A stretch of DNA of 64,000 bases from NCBI RefSeq assembly GCF_036346595.1, contig NZ_CP107834.1:4960001-5024000 (forward strand). The letters run 5' to 3'. A program made the translations under genes and the position numbers. This stretch comes from Streptomyces sp. NBC_00525 (GTDB lineage Bacteria; Actinomycetota; Actinomycetes; Streptomycetales; Streptomycetaceae). Position 1 is the first letter of the stretch. Each line of letters begins with the position of its first letter. Shown in pieces: positions 43,249-52,099 of this stretch. Under the pieces are notes generated by a model, which was given only the letters and a program-made list of their open reading frames with translations, ran no database searches and was not told where the DNA came from.

Positions 43249-43278
43249 ATTGGGAGCTGGGCGGTGTGTCCAGTATCC
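43249..43278 (+). promoter_or_regulatory. Possible promoter of the yceD-rpmF-rnc operon
   Basis: A TTGGGA box is followed after 18 bases by TATCCT (about 43273-43278). If used, transcription would start near 43286, downstream of the GTG at 43266 and upstream of the better start of the DUF177 gene. Confidence 0.4.
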
Positions 43279-43388
43279 TGGCTCTTCGGTCGCGCGTATG
43301 TCCGCGATCCCGGCTGCCCGCTTCGACTCCGGACCGGTCGGTCCCTCCCACCACGCGTGACGCGTTCGATCCGAAAGCAGGAGAAGCC

Positions 43389-44030
43389 CTGAACGGCCAC
43401 CTCGACCACCGAAACCCCCTCGTGTTCGACACACACGAGCTGGGCCGGCGTCCGGGTGCCATGAGGCGGCTGACCCGCACCGCGGACGCCCCCGCCGATC
43501 TCGGCATCGGCGGCGTCATCGGAGTGCCGGAAGGTGCCCCGGTGGAGCTGGACCTCCGCCTCGAATCCGTCATGGAGGGCGTGCTCGTCACCGGGACCGC
43601 CCGTGCGACGGTCGAGGGGGAGTGCGTAAGGTGTCTGGAGCCGCTGAACCGCGAGGTCGAGGCGGACTTCCAGGAGATGTTCTCGTACCCTGACGCCGAC
43701 GACCGGAACCACGGCAAGCCCGCGGACCCGGCCGACGACGCCGAGGACGACGAGGACAGGCTTTTCCTCGAGGACGGCCTGTTCGACCTCGAACCGGTGC
43801 TGCGTGATGCGGTGGTGCTCGCACTGCCGATGCAGCCGGTGTGCAAGGAATCCTGTGCCGGTCTGTGCTCCGAGTGCGGGGTCAGGCTGGACGAGAATCC
43901 CGGCCACCATCACGATGCCGTCGACGCTCGTTGGGCGGCACTGCAAGGACTCGCCGAGACCATTCAGGACGGCGAGAAGGACAACATGGGCGGCGCCGCA
44001 CCCGGCGTCGACAAGAAGCAGGAGAAGTAG
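43389..44030 (+). CDS. DUF177/YceD family protein
   Basis: DUF177 protein with [32 protein letters not shown] near its N-terminus, the Cys pair [26 protein letters not shown], and the Cys cluster [25 protein letters not shown] at the end (zinc site likely). The gene is always next to rpmF and acts in 23S rRNA/ribosome metabolism in E. coli and plants (family knowledge). Start problem: a GTG at 43266 would add 41 residues of low-complexity, protein-unlike sequence. A CTG at 43389 has AGGAG 5-6 bases before it and fits the family length (213 residues), but CTG starts are rare. I chose the CTG. Confidence 0.8.
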   Translation: MNGHLDHRNPLVFDTHELGRRPGAMRRLTRTADAPADLGIGGVIGVPEGAPVELDLRLESVMEGVLVTGTARATVEGECVRCLEPLNREVEADFQEMFSYPDADDRNHGKPADPADDAEDDEDRLFLEDGLFDLEPVLRDAVVLALPMQPVCKESCAGLCSECGVRLDENPGHHHDAVDARWAALQGLAETIQDGEKDNMGGAAPGVDKKQEK

Positions 44031-44032
44031 CC

Positions 44033-44206
44033 GTGGCTGTTCCGAAGCGGAAGATGTCGCGCAGCAACACGCGCCACCGCCGGTCGCAGTGGAAGGCTGC
44101 GGTCCCCACCCTGGTTTCGTGCGAGCGCTGCCAGGAGCCGAAGCTGCAGCACATCGCGTGCCCCAGCTGCGGCACGTACAACAAGCGCCAGGTCCTCGAG
44201 GTCTGA
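44033..44206 (+). CDS. rpmF: Ribosomal protein bL32 (zinc-binding form)
   Basis: 57 residues from GTG ([22 protein letters not shown]...). Cys-x2-Cys pairs at CERCQ and CPSCG give a zinc ribbon (C+ type). It begins just after the DUF177 stop, and rnc follows; yceD-rpmF-rnc is the usual order in actinobacteria. Confidence 0.98.
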   Translation: MAVPKRKMSRSNTRHRRSQWKAAVPTLVSCERCQEPKLQHIACPSCGTYNKRQVLEV

Positions 44207-44225
44207 GCGGCTGGTGAGAGGCCCG

Positions 44226-45050
44226 ATGTCTGAGTTGTCCCACGCCAAGAAGCAGGCAGACAACGTCAACACAGCCTCGTCCCACACGCTTCTGGAAGGG
44301 CGGCTCGGGTACCAACTCGAGTCCGCCCTTCTGGTGCGTGCGCTGACCCACCGTTCGTACGCGTACGAGAACGGCGGTCTGCCCACCAACGAGCGGCTGG
44401 AGTTCCTCGGGGACTCCGTGCTCGGCCTGGTGGTCACGGACACGCTGTACCGCACCCACCCCGATCTGCCCGAAGGCCAGCTGGCCAAGCTTCGGGCCGC
44501 GGTGGTCAACTCGCGCGCACTGGCGGAAGTGGGCCGCGGCCTCGAACTCGGCTCCTTCATCCGGCTCGGCCGCGGTGAAGAGGGCACGGGCGGCCGGGAC
44601 AAGGCGTCCATCCTCGCCGACACCCTGGAAGCGGTGATCGGCGCGGTCTATCTCGATCAGGGCCTGGACGCGGCGTCGGAGCTGGTGCACCGGCTCTTCG
44701 ACCCGCTGATCGACAGGTCCTCGAACCTCGGTGCCGGCCTGGACTGGAAGACCAGCCTCCAGGAGCTGACCGCGAGCGAGAGCCTCGGAGTCCCCGAGTA
44801 CCTCGTCACGGAAACCGGCCCGGACCACGAGAAGACCTTCACTGCTGCCGCCCGCGTCGGTGGTGTCTCGTACGGCACCGGCACCGGCCGTAGCAAGAAG
44901 GAAGCGGAGCAGCAGGCGGCCGAGTCCGCCTGGCGCGAGATCAGCGCCGCCGCGGAAGCACGGGAGGCCGCGGCGAATGCCGTTGCCGACGGAGGGGCCG
45001 CCGACACCCCTGCCGACCCCGCGCAGTCCACGGACGTCGCTCCGGCCTGA
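44226..45050 (+). CDS. rnc: Ribonuclease III (AbsB)
   Basis: 274 residues from ATG, with GAGAGG 4 bases upstream; a GTG four codons earlier is possible. Signature [16 protein letters not shown] (catalytic Glu and Asp at about 54-61) and [15 protein letters not shown] form the endonuclease domain; the C-terminal dsRNA-binding domain runs to about residue 240 ([20 protein letters not shown]...[16 protein letters not shown]) and is followed by an Ala-rich tail. It processes rRNA and mRNA; in Streptomyces, loss of it (absB) blocks antibiotic production. Operon with yceD and rpmF, closed by a strong terminator. Confidence 0.97.
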   Translation: MSELSHAKKQADNVNTASSHTLLEGRLGYQLESALLVRALTHRSYAYENGGLPTNERLEFLGDSVLGLVVTDTLYRTHPDLPEGQLAKLRAAVVNSRALAEVGRGLELGSFIRLGRGEEGTGGRDKASILADTLEAVIGAVYLDQGLDAASELVHRLFDPLIDRSSNLGAGLDWKTSLQELTASESLGVPEYLVTETGPDHEKTFTAAARVGGVSYGTGTGRSKKEAEQQAAESAWREISAAAEAREAAANAVADGGAADTPADPAQSTDVAPA

Positions 45051-45055
45051 CCTGC

Positions 45056-45095
45056 GGAGAACCCCCCGGCGCCACCGCGCGCCGGGGGGTTCTCC
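45056..45095 (+). terminator. Terminator after rnc
   Basis: Perfect 17-bp stem (45056-45072 with 45079-45095), 6-base loop, and CTTTT after it. It separates the ribosome operon from mutM. Confidence 0.93.
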
Positions 45096-45152
45096 CTTTT
45101 CCCGTACGTCCTTCCCTCTTCCCCGTACGCCCTTCGTTCCAGGAGCCTTCCC

Positions 45153-46007
45153 GTGCCCGAACTGCCCGAGGTCGAAGTCGTCCGCCGAGGTCTGGAGCGC
45201 TGGGTCGCCGGACGGACCGCCGGTGAGGTCGAGGTGCTGCATCCGCGCGCGGTCCGCCGCCATCTCGCGGGCGGCGTGGACTTCGCGGCCCGGCTCACCG
45301 GGGCCCGGTTCGGAACGGCGATGCGGCGCGGCAAGTATCTGTGGGTGCCGCTGGACGGGGCGGCCGGCTCGCTCCTGGGCCACCTGGGCATGAGCGGCCA
45401 GCTCCTCGTACAGCCCGAGGGGGCGTCCGACGAGAAGCATCTGCGGATCAGAATCAGGTTCGCCGACGCCGTCGGCACCGAGCTGCGTTTCGTGGACCAG
45501 CGCACCTTCGGCGGGCTCTCGCTCCACGAGAACACCCCGGACGGGCTGCCCGACGTCATCGCGCACATTGCCCGCGACCCGCTGGACCCGGCTTTCGACG
45601 ACGCCGCCTTCCACACCGCGCTGCGACTGCGCCGCACCACGATCAAGCGCGCCCTGCTCGACCAGTCGCTGATCAGCGGCGTCGGCAACATCTACGCGGA
45701 CGAGGCGCTGTGGCGGTCCCGGCTGCACTACGACCGGCCGACCGCGACCCTCACCCGCCCCAAGTCGGCCGAGCTGCTGGGCCACGTCCGCGACGTGATG
45801 AACGCGGCCCTGGCCCAGGGCGGCACCAGCTTCGACAGCCTCTATGTGAACGTCAACGGCGAGTCGGGCTACTTCGACCGGTCGCTCGACGCCTACGGCC
45901 GCGAGGGCGAGCCCTGCCACCGCTGCGGTACGGCGATGGCACGGCGCCCCTGGATGAACCGGTCCAGCTACTACTGCCCCCGCTGCCAGCGCCCGCCGCG
46001 GACATGA
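45153..46007 (+). CDS. mutM: Formamidopyrimidine-DNA glycosylase
   Basis: 284 residues from GTG. The N-terminal PELPEVE gives catalytic Pro2 and Glu3; Lys61 ([10 protein letters not shown]) and the helix-2-turn-helix [12 protein letters not shown] contact DNA; the C-terminal zinc finger is [10 protein letters not shown]...YYCPRCQ. It removes 8-oxoguanine and ring-opened purines. Convergent with the CAP-domain gene, two bases apart. Confidence 0.97.
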   Translation: MPELPEVEVVRRGLERWVAGRTAGEVEVLHPRAVRRHLAGGVDFAARLTGARFGTAMRRGKYLWVPLDGAAGSLLGHLGMSGQLLVQPEGASDEKHLRIRIRFADAVGTELRFVDQRTFGGLSLHENTPDGLPDVIAHIARDPLDPAFDDAAFHTALRLRRTTIKRALLDQSLISGVGNIYADEALWRSRLHYDRPTATLTRPKSAELLGHVRDVMNAALAQGGTSFDSLYVNVNGESGYFDRSLDAYGREGEPCHRCGTAMARRPWMNRSSYYCPRCQRPPRT

Positions 46008-46008
46008 C

Positions 46009-47052
46009 TCAGAAGCCGAAGTCCTGGGTCCACCAGGGGCCGCCGGCGCCGAAGTGGACGCCGACGCCGAGCGTCTTGTAATCGCAATTGAGAATGTTTG
46101 CCCGGTGACCGTCGCTGTTCATCCAGGCATCCATCACGGCCTGCGCGTCGGTCTGGCCGCGGGCGATGTTCTCGCCCCCGAGCCCCGATATGCCGGCCGC
46201 CGCGGCCCGGTCCCAGGGGGTCCTGCCGTCCGGGTCGGTGTGGCCGAAGAAGCCACGCGCGGCCATGTCGTCGCTGAAGCGCTGGGCCAGCGAGGCCAGG
46301 GACGAGCTCGCCGTCACCGGGCTGCATCCGACCTTGCCGCGCTCCTCGTTGACGAGGGCCAGGATGGCCGCCCGGGCGGAGGTGGCGGTGGCGGTCGGTG
46401 TGCTGCTCTTCGACGGGGCCGGGGCCGAGGACTTCGGGGCGGCGGGCGCCGTGCTCCGGGTGACCGCGGTGGCCGGGGCCTTCGCGGCGGTGGAGGAGGA
46501 GGGCCGGGCCGACTCCTTCTTCCCGGACGCGGCCTTCTCCCCGCCGGTGGCCTTCTTCCCGCCGGTGGTCTTCTTCCCGGAGGCGGCCTTCTTTCCGGCC
46601 GCGGTCTTCGAGGGACCGGCCGAAGCGGAATGCGAATCGGAGGCCGGGCGGGAGGCGCTGGGCGAGGCCGGCTTCGACGAGTCCGGCGAGGCAGAACCCG
46701 ACTTCTTGGGCGCGGAGGCGCGGTCGGTGCTTCGGCTGGCCGGGGCCGAAGCGGAAGCACGATCGCTGGGCGATGCGGTGACGCCGCCCTGGGTGAGCAG
46801 ATCCGGCGCGGCCTGCGAACGCACCTGGTCGGCGGTCGGACCACCGCTCACGGTGTGGCCGTCGCCGCCGGGCAGCAGACCCGAGGCCACGGCGACCGCT
46901 CCGACGGCCAGGGCCGTCGAGACACCTATCAGCCCGGTGCGCACGGGGAGCGCCGACCGCTTCCTGCGACCCGCCGCCGCGTTCCGGCCCGCGGCCCCCT
47001 CGGCCTGTTCCCCAGCGGCGGGAGCTGCGCCGCCGCGTCGATGGCGTCCCAT
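46009..47052 (-). CDS. Membrane-anchored or secreted CAP-domain (SCP-like) protein
   Basis: 347 residues from ATG. A basic cytoplasmic N-terminus (MGRHRRGG...GRRKRS) is followed by one membrane helix (RTGLIGVSTALAVGAVAVASGLL) and then a long Ser/Ala/Pro/Lys-rich linker (about 65-215) with GKKAASGKKTTGGKKATGGEKAASGKKE repeats. The CAP domain takes up the last 120 residues (ILALVNEERGKVGCSPVTASSSLASLAQRFSDDMAARGFFGHTDPDGRTPWDRA...NIARGQTDAQAVMDAWMNSDGHRANILNCDYKTLGVGV), with the conserved His and Glu and two Cys. CAP proteins are extracellular, with unknown catalysis. It is transcribed against mutM. Confidence 0.9.
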   Translation of the reverse strand: MGRHRRGGAAPAAGEQAEGAAGRNAAAGRRKRSALPVRTGLIGVSTALAVGAVAVASGLLPGGDGHTVSGGPTADQVRSQAAPDLLTQGGVTASPSDRASASAPASRSTDRASAPKKSGSASPDSSKPASPSASRPASDSHSASAGPSKTAAGKKAASGKKTTGGKKATGGEKAASGKKESARPSSSTAAKAPATAVTRSTAPAAPKSSAPAPSKSSTPTATATSARAAILALVNEERGKVGCSPVTASSSLASLAQRFSDDMAARGFFGHTDPDGRTPWDRAAAAGISGLGGENIARGQTDAQAVMDAWMNSDGHRANILNCDYKTLGVGVHFGAGGPWWTQDFGF

Positions 47053-47196
47053 CTGCTGTGCCCTTCTGACGACCTGGACGTCGTTTTCGACGCCACCACG
47101 CTCACCCGTACGAGTGAGGCTTGTGCGAGGGGACTGTACGCCATGGGGATTCGCCGGGAAGTGCTCCGCGAGCAATTCGACGGATAGCGTTCGGGC

Positions 47197-47478
47197 ATGA
47201 ACGAAGATGTACGACTCACCGCTTGGGTACGCGGCCGAGTACAGCAAGTAGGGTTCCGCTGGTTCACCAGGGCAAACGCTTTGGAGATCGGCGGCCTCAC
47301 CGGTTTCGCCCTCAATCTCGACGACGGCCGGGTACAGGTCGTGGCGGAGGGCCGGCGTGAGAATTGCCACCGTCTCCTGGACTGGCTGCGCTCCGACGAC
47401 ACACCCGGCCGCGTGGACGGTGTCACTGAGATATGGGACACGCCGCGCGGGGGATACGACGGATTCGCGATCCGCTGA
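47197..47478 (+). CDS. acyP: Acylphosphatase
   Basis: 93 residues from ATG. Signature [23 protein letters not shown] with catalytic Arg21, and [17 protein letters not shown] with catalytic Asn40. Ferredoxin-like small enzyme that hydrolyses carboxyl-phosphate bonds such as those of acetyl phosphate. Divergent from the CAP-domain gene; smc is 0.9 kb downstream, as is usual in this genus. Confidence 0.97.
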   Translation: MNEDVRLTAWVRGRVQQVGFRWFTRANALEIGGLTGFALNLDDGRVQVVAEGRRENCHRLLDWLRSDDTPGRVDGVTEIWDTPRGGYDGFAIR

Positions 47479-47915
47479 GAGCCCCCGGAATCCGGCTGCG
47501 GAAAGGGTCCGTGTTCGGCCCGTGTTCGATGCGCGGCGCGGGGTGACGGCACGGGCCCCCGCCGCGCCCGCACCCGAAATGACCTGCGGAATGTTCGGAT
47601 GGTTGCCAAGATTCGACCGGCGTGTCAGGCTGCCGCCCAACGGATGATCTCCCCGCCCGCGAGGGCCCCGTGGAGGAGTCGCACCACATGATCGTCGAGC
47701 CGTGTGCCCCAGGGGCGCCCGGCTCCGCAGGGTGTGATCGTGTTGACCGTCAAACTTTTTGGTGAGACTCTGAAAACCCCGCGCACCTTAGCTGTTCGGT
47801 AGAGCTGGTAGGCAGCAGAACAGCAGTGACACAGAGCACTGCCGAGCACCGCGGGTGCGATCCCTCACGACCCACACCGCATCGGTCGGTCACTCATTGT
47901 GGAGGACCATCCATC
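47479..47915. promoter_or_regulatory. Gap before the small coiled-coil gene
   Basis: 437 bases with no convincing gene. It holds the palindrome TTGACCGTCAA (47743-47753) in an AT-richer patch. A small open frame on the minus strand (47625-47849) has poor composition and no ribosome site. A GGAGGA lies 9 bases before the ATG at 47916. The promoter could not be assigned. Confidence 0.5.
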
Positions 47916-48125
47916 ATGGCAAAGGCGCTTCTCGGTTACGTCGGCGGTTCCGACCCGCGACTCCTCGCCGAGATGCGACGGCTTCAGCAGCGCGTCCAGG
48001 ACCTCGAATCCGAGCTCGTCCGGATTCAGCAGGAGAACGACGCGCTCAACGCCGCCGCCCAGCACCAGTCGCTGCTCGACAGCATGGACATCGACGTACC
48101 CCAGGCGGAGCCGGCGCTCACCTGA
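47916..48125 (+). CDS. Small conserved coiled-coil protein
   Basis: 69 residues from ATG, with GTGGAGGA upstream. A compact N-terminus (MAKALLGYVGGSDPRLLAEMRRLQQ) is followed by a heptad coiled coil (RVQDLESELVRIQQENDALNAAA, about 25-48) and an acidic end (MDIDVPQAEPALT). I do not recognise a domain. By memory, a similar protein stands before smc in other streptomycetes. The helical segment could mediate dimerisation; a role near Smc is only inferred from position. Confidence 0.8.
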   Translation: MAKALLGYVGGSDPRLLAEMRRLQQRVQDLESELVRIQQENDALNAAAQHQSLLDSMDIDVPQAEPALT

Positions 48126-48168
48126 CCGGGCTCGCCGAGTGACCGGGCCCACCGAGTCCGGCCGGGCC

Positions 48169-48206
48169 CGTCGATCCCGTAACGCACCGTCGATCCAGTA
48201 ACGCAC
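48169..48206 (+). repeat. Tandem 19-base repeat (2 copies)
   Basis: CGTCGATCCCGTAACGCAC is followed directly by a copy with one change (C to A). It lies 44 bases after the coiled-coil gene. Two copies only; the function is unknown. Confidence 0.7.
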
Positions 48207-48274
48207 GCCGCACGCAAGACGCATGCCGCGCGACCGGGCATGTGTGCGGCGACCACTGGCCCATGGAATCACAG

Positions 48275-48292
48275 GGGACGCTTCGGCGTCCC
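48275..48292 (+). terminator. Terminator after the small coiled-coil gene
   Basis: 7-bp stem GGGACGC/GCGTCCC with TTCG loop, then TTCTTTCTTTT. Classic intrinsic terminator. Confidence 0.9.
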
Positions 48293-48424
48293 TTCTTTCT
48301 TTTCTCCCCGCCCCTCGTACCGCCCCGCGCAGCTCCCGCCCGGACTTACACCCCTTCCCTTACCGTCTGATGTGCCCTGCACCTTCATCGGTGAAACCGA
48401 GAGCGAAAGGTAGAGTCCGGCGGC

Positions 48425-51400
48425 GTGCACCTCAAGGCCCTGACCCTGCGCGGTTTCAAGTCGTTCGCCTCCGCCACGACCCTGCGTTTCGAACCCGGAA
48501 TCACCTGCGTCGTCGGGCCCAACGGGTCGGGTAAATCCAATGTGGTGGACGCGCTCTCCTGGGTCATGGGGGAACAGGGCGCGAAATCCCTGCGCGGCGG
48601 CAAGATGGAGGACGTGATCTTCGCCGGGACCACCGGCCGGCCACCGCTGGGCCGCGCCGAGGTCTCGCTGACGATCGACAATTCCGACGGCGCCCTGCCC
48701 ATCGAGTACGCCGAAGTCACCATTACGCGGATCATGTTCCGCAACGGCGGCAGCGAATACCAGATCAACGGCGACACCTGCCGCCTCCTCGACATCCAGG
48801 AACTCCTTTCCGACTCCGGCATCGGCCGCGAGATGCACGTCATCGTCGGACAGGGCCAGCTCGACTCCGTCCTGCACGCCGACCCGATGGGACGCCGCGC
48901 CTTCATCGAGGAGGCGGCCGGCGTCCTCAAGCACCGCAAGCGCAAGGAGAAGGCGCTGCGGAAGCTGGACGCGATGGGCGCCAACCTCGCCAGGGTCCAG
49001 GACCTCACCGACGAACTGCGCCGCCAGCTCAAGCCGCTCGGCCGGCAGGCCGCCGTGGCCCGCCGGGCCGCCGTCATCCAGGCCGACCTGCGCGACGCCC
49101 GGCTGCGCCTCCTCGCCGACGACCTGGTCGCCCTGCGCACCGCCCTGCGGAGCGAGATCGCCGACGAGGCCGCGCTCAAGCGGCGCCGGGAGGCCGCCGA
49201 GACGGAACTCGGAGCCGCCCTCGCCCACGAGGCCGGACTGGAGGACCAGGTGCGCCGGCTCGCCCCCCGGCTCCAGCGCGCCCAGCAGACCTGGTACGAG
49301 CTCTCGCAGCTGGCCGAACGGGTGCGCGGCACGATCTCGCTGGCCGACGCCCGGGTCAAGAGCGCCACCGCCCCGCCCGAGGAGGAGCGCCGCGGCCGCG
49401 ACCCCGAGGACCTGGAACGCGAGGCCGCCCGCATCCGCGAGCAGGAGGCCGAGCTGACCGCCGCCCTGGAGGCCGCCGAACACGCCCTGGACGACACCGC
49501 CGCCCACCGCCAGGAGCTGGAGAACGCGCTGGCGGCCGAGGAACGCCGGCTCAAGGACGCCGCCCGCGCGCTCGCCGACCGCCGCGAGGGCCTCGCCCGG
49601 CTCAACGGCCAGGTCAACGCCGCCCGCAGCCGCGCCGGTTCGGCCCAGGCGGAGATCGACCGCCTGTCCGCCTCGCGCGACGAGGCGCGGGAGCGGGCCG
49701 TCACCGCCCAGGAGGAGTACGAGCAGCTGAAGGCCGAGGTCGACGGCATGGACGCCGGCGACACCGAACTCGGCGAACGGCACGAGGCGGCCCGGCGCGA
49801 GCTGAAGGAGGCCGAGGCGGAGCTCTCCCGCGCCCGCGAGGAGGCCACCGCCGCCGAACGGCAGCGCGCCGCCGTCGCCGCCCGGCACGACGCGCTCGCC
49901 CTCGGGCTGCGGCGCAAGGACGGCACGGGGGCGCTGCTCGGGGCCCGCGACCGGCTCAGGGGACTGCTGGGCCCGGCCGCCGAACTGCTGACGGTGGCGC
50001 CGGGCCACGAGGTCGCGGTGGCGGCGGCACTGGGCGCCGCGGCGGACGCGGTCGCGGTGACCGACCCGGCCACGGCGGCCGAGGCGATCCGGCTGCTGCG
50101 CAAACAGGACGCCGGCCGCGCCTCCCTGCTTCTCGGCGGGGTGCGCCGGGCCGATGACGGCGCACCCCGGCCCGTGGCACCGGCCGGCACCCCCGCCGTC
50201 GCCGAACTGGTCGGCGGCCCCGCCGAACTGCTGGCCGCCGTCCACCGGCTCGTCCGGGACATGGTGGTCGTGCCCACCCTGGAGGACGCCGAGGACCTGA
50301 TCGCCGCCCACCCCGGACTGACCGCGGTCACCGCCGAGGGCGACCTGCTCTCCGCCCACTTCGCGCACGGCGGGTCCGCCGGAGCGCCCAGCCTGCTGGA
50401 GGTCCGGGCGTCCGTGGACGAGGCGGCCGCCGAGCTGTCCGGCCTGGCCGTGCGGTGCGCCGAACTGGCCGAGGCACAGCGGATCGCGGCCGGGCGGCGG
50501 ACTGCGGCGGCGGCGCTCGTCGAGGAGTTGGGGGAGCGCAGGAGGGCCGCCGAGCGGGAGCGGTCCGGGGTGGCCCAGCAGCTCGGACGGCTGGCCGGCC
50601 AGGCACGGGGCGCCGCCGGTGAGGCCGAGCGCATGGACGCGTCGGCCGCCCGCGCCCAGGAGGCCCTGGAGCACGCCACCGAAGAGGCCGAGGAGCTGGC
50701 CGAACGGCTGCTCGTGGCCGAGGAGGCGGCCGGGGACGGCGCCGACGACGAACCGGACACCGCCGTGCGCGACCGGCTCGCGGCCGACGGGGCCAACGCC
50801 CGCCAGACCGAGATGGAGGCCCGCCTCCAGGTCCGTACCCATGAGGAGCGCGTCAAGGCGCTCGCCGGGCGTGCCGACTCGCTGGACCGGGCCGCGCGTG
50901 CCGAGCGCGAGGCGCGGGCACGGGCCGAGCGGCGCCGCGCCCGGTTGCGGCACGAGGCGGAGGTGGCCGCGGCGGTGGCGTCGGGCGCCCGCCAGTTGCT
51001 GGCCCATGTCGAGGTGTCCGTCGTACGGGCGGAGCGGGAGCGGGCGGCGGCCGAGGCGTCGAAGGGCGAGCGGGAACGGGAGCTGGCGGCCGAGCGGCTG
51101 CGGGGCCGGGATCTCAAGGCGGAGCTGGACAAGCTGACGGACTCGGTGCACCGGGGCGAGGTGCTCGGGGCCGAGAAGCGGCTGCGGATGGAGCAGTTGG
51201 AGGCGAAGGCGCTGGAGGAGCTGGGCGTCGAACCGGCCGGGCTGGTCGCGGAGTACGGGCCGGAGCAGCCGGTGCCGCCGTCCCCGCCCGCCGAGGGCGA
51301 GGAACTGCCCGAGGACCCGGAGCATCCGCGCAACCGGCCGCGGCCGTTCGTGCGGGCCGAGCAGGAGAAGCGGCTCAGGTCGGCCGAACGGGCGTATCAG

Positions 51401-51997
51401 CAACTCGGGAAGGTGAATCCCCTCGCCCTGGAGGAGTTCGCGGCCCTGGAGGAGCGGCACCAGTTCCTCTCCGAGCAGCTGGAGGACCTGAAGAAGACGC
51501 GCGCCGATCTCCTCCAGGTCGTCAAGGAGGTGGACGAGCGGGTCGAGCAGGTCTTCACCGAGGCGTACCGGGACACGGCACGCGAGTTCGAGGGCGTCTT
51601 CTCACGGCTGTTCCCCGGTGGTGAGGGGCGGCTGATCCTGACCGACCCCGACCACATGCTCACCACCGGTGTGGACGTGGAGGCCCGGCCGCCGGGCAAG
51701 AAGGTCAAGCGACTCTCCCTGCTGTCCGGTGGCGAGCGGTCGCTGACGGCGGTGGCGCTGCTGGTCTCCATCTTCAAGGCGAGGCCGAGCCCGTTCTATG
51801 TGATGGACGAGGTCGAGGCGGCGCTCGACGACACCAACCTCCAGCGGCTGATCCGGATCATGGAGGAGCTCCAGGAGAGCTCGCAGCTCATCGTGATCAC
51901 CCATCAGAAGCGGACGATGGAGGTCGCCGACGCGCTGTACGGGGTGTCGATGCAGGGGGACGGCGTCTCGAAGGTGATCAGCCAGCGTCTTCGCTGA
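48425..51997 (+). CDS. smc: Chromosome partition/condensation protein Smc
   Basis: 1190 residues, typical length. Walker A GPNGSGKS at residues 31-38, coiled coil about 170-500, hinge about 500-640 (GPAAELLTVAPGHEVAVAAALGAAADAVAV...TPAVAELVGGPAELLAAVHRLVRDMVVV), second coiled coil, and the C-terminal head with signature LLSGGERSLTAVALL (about 1100) and Walker B PFYVMDEVEAALDD. It works with ScpA/ScpB on chromosome organisation and sporulation-stage segregation. No Shine-Dalgarno precedes the GTG, and a -10-like TAGAGT ends 8 bases before it, so the mRNA may be leaderless. Confidence 0.98.
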   Translation: MHLKALTLRGFKSFASATTLRFEPGITCVVGPNGSGKSNVVDALSWVMGEQGAKSLRGGKMEDVIFAGTTGRPPLGRAEVSLTIDNSDGALPIEYAEVTITRIMFRNGGSEYQINGDTCRLLDIQELLSDSGIGREMHVIVGQGQLDSVLHADPMGRRAFIEEAAGVLKHRKRKEKALRKLDAMGANLARVQDLTDELRRQLKPLGRQAAVARRAAVIQADLRDARLRLLADDLVALRTALRSEIADEAALKRRREAAETELGAALAHEAGLEDQVRRLAPRLQRAQQTWYELSQLAERVRGTISLADARVKSATAPPEEERRGRDPEDLEREAARIREQEAELTAALEAAEHALDDTAAHRQELENALAAEERRLKDAARALADRREGLARLNGQVNAARSRAGSAQAEIDRLSASRDEARERAVTAQEEYEQLKAEVDGMDAGDTELGERHEAARRELKEAEAELSRAREEATAAERQRAAVAARHDALALGLRRKDGTGALLGARDRLRGLLGPAAELLTVAPGHEVAVAAALGAAADAVAVTDPATAAEAIRLLRKQDAGRASLLLGGVRRADDGAPRPVAPAGTPAVAELVGGPAELLAAVHRLVRDMVVVPTLEDAEDLIAAHPGLTAVTAEGDLLSAHFAHGGSAGAPSLLEVRASVDEAAAELSGLAVRCAELAEAQRIAAGRRTAAAALVEELGERRRAAERERSGVAQQLGRLAGQARGAAGEAERMDASAARAQEALEHATEEAEELAERLLVAEEAAGDGADDEPDTAVRDRLAADGANARQTEMEARLQVRTHEERVKALAGRADSLDRAARAEREARARAERRRARLRHEAEVAAAVASGARQLLAHVEVSVVRAERERAAAEASKGERERELAAERLRGRDLKAELDKLTDSVHRGEVLGAEKRLRMEQLEAKALEELGVEPAGLVAEYGPEQPVPPSPPAEGEELPEDPEHPRNRPRPFVRAEQEKRLRSAERAYQQLGKVNPLALEEFAALEERHQFLSEQLEDLKKTRADLLQVVKEVDERVEQVFTEAYRDTAREFEGVFSRLFPGGEGRLILTDPDHMLTTGVDVEARPPGKKVKRLSLLSGGERSLTAVALLVSIFKARPSPFYVMDEVEAALDDTNLQRLIRIMEELQESSQLIVITHQKRTMEVADALYGVSMQGDGVSKVISQRLR

Positions 51998-52099
51998 GGG
52001 CCGGGGTAGCCGAGTGGTGGCGGGGCCGAAGATGTGCGCCACTTGAGAGCAGTTCACCCATGTCCGATGCCGCGGCGCCCGGCCCCAGGGAGGTCTTAC

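Noticed and set aside
47625..47849. Small minus-strand frame in the acyP-coiled-coil gap
   Set aside because: No ribosome site and no family; composition differs from coding sequence.
48269..51460. Minus-strand frames of about 1000 residues opposite smc
   Set aside because: Antisense shadows; smc itself has all expected motifs in the plus frame.
52004..52030. GGGTAGCCGAGTGGTGG, which looks like the start of a leucine or serine tRNA
   Set aside because: No matching anticodon arm, T-arm or acceptor partner follows; chance similarity.
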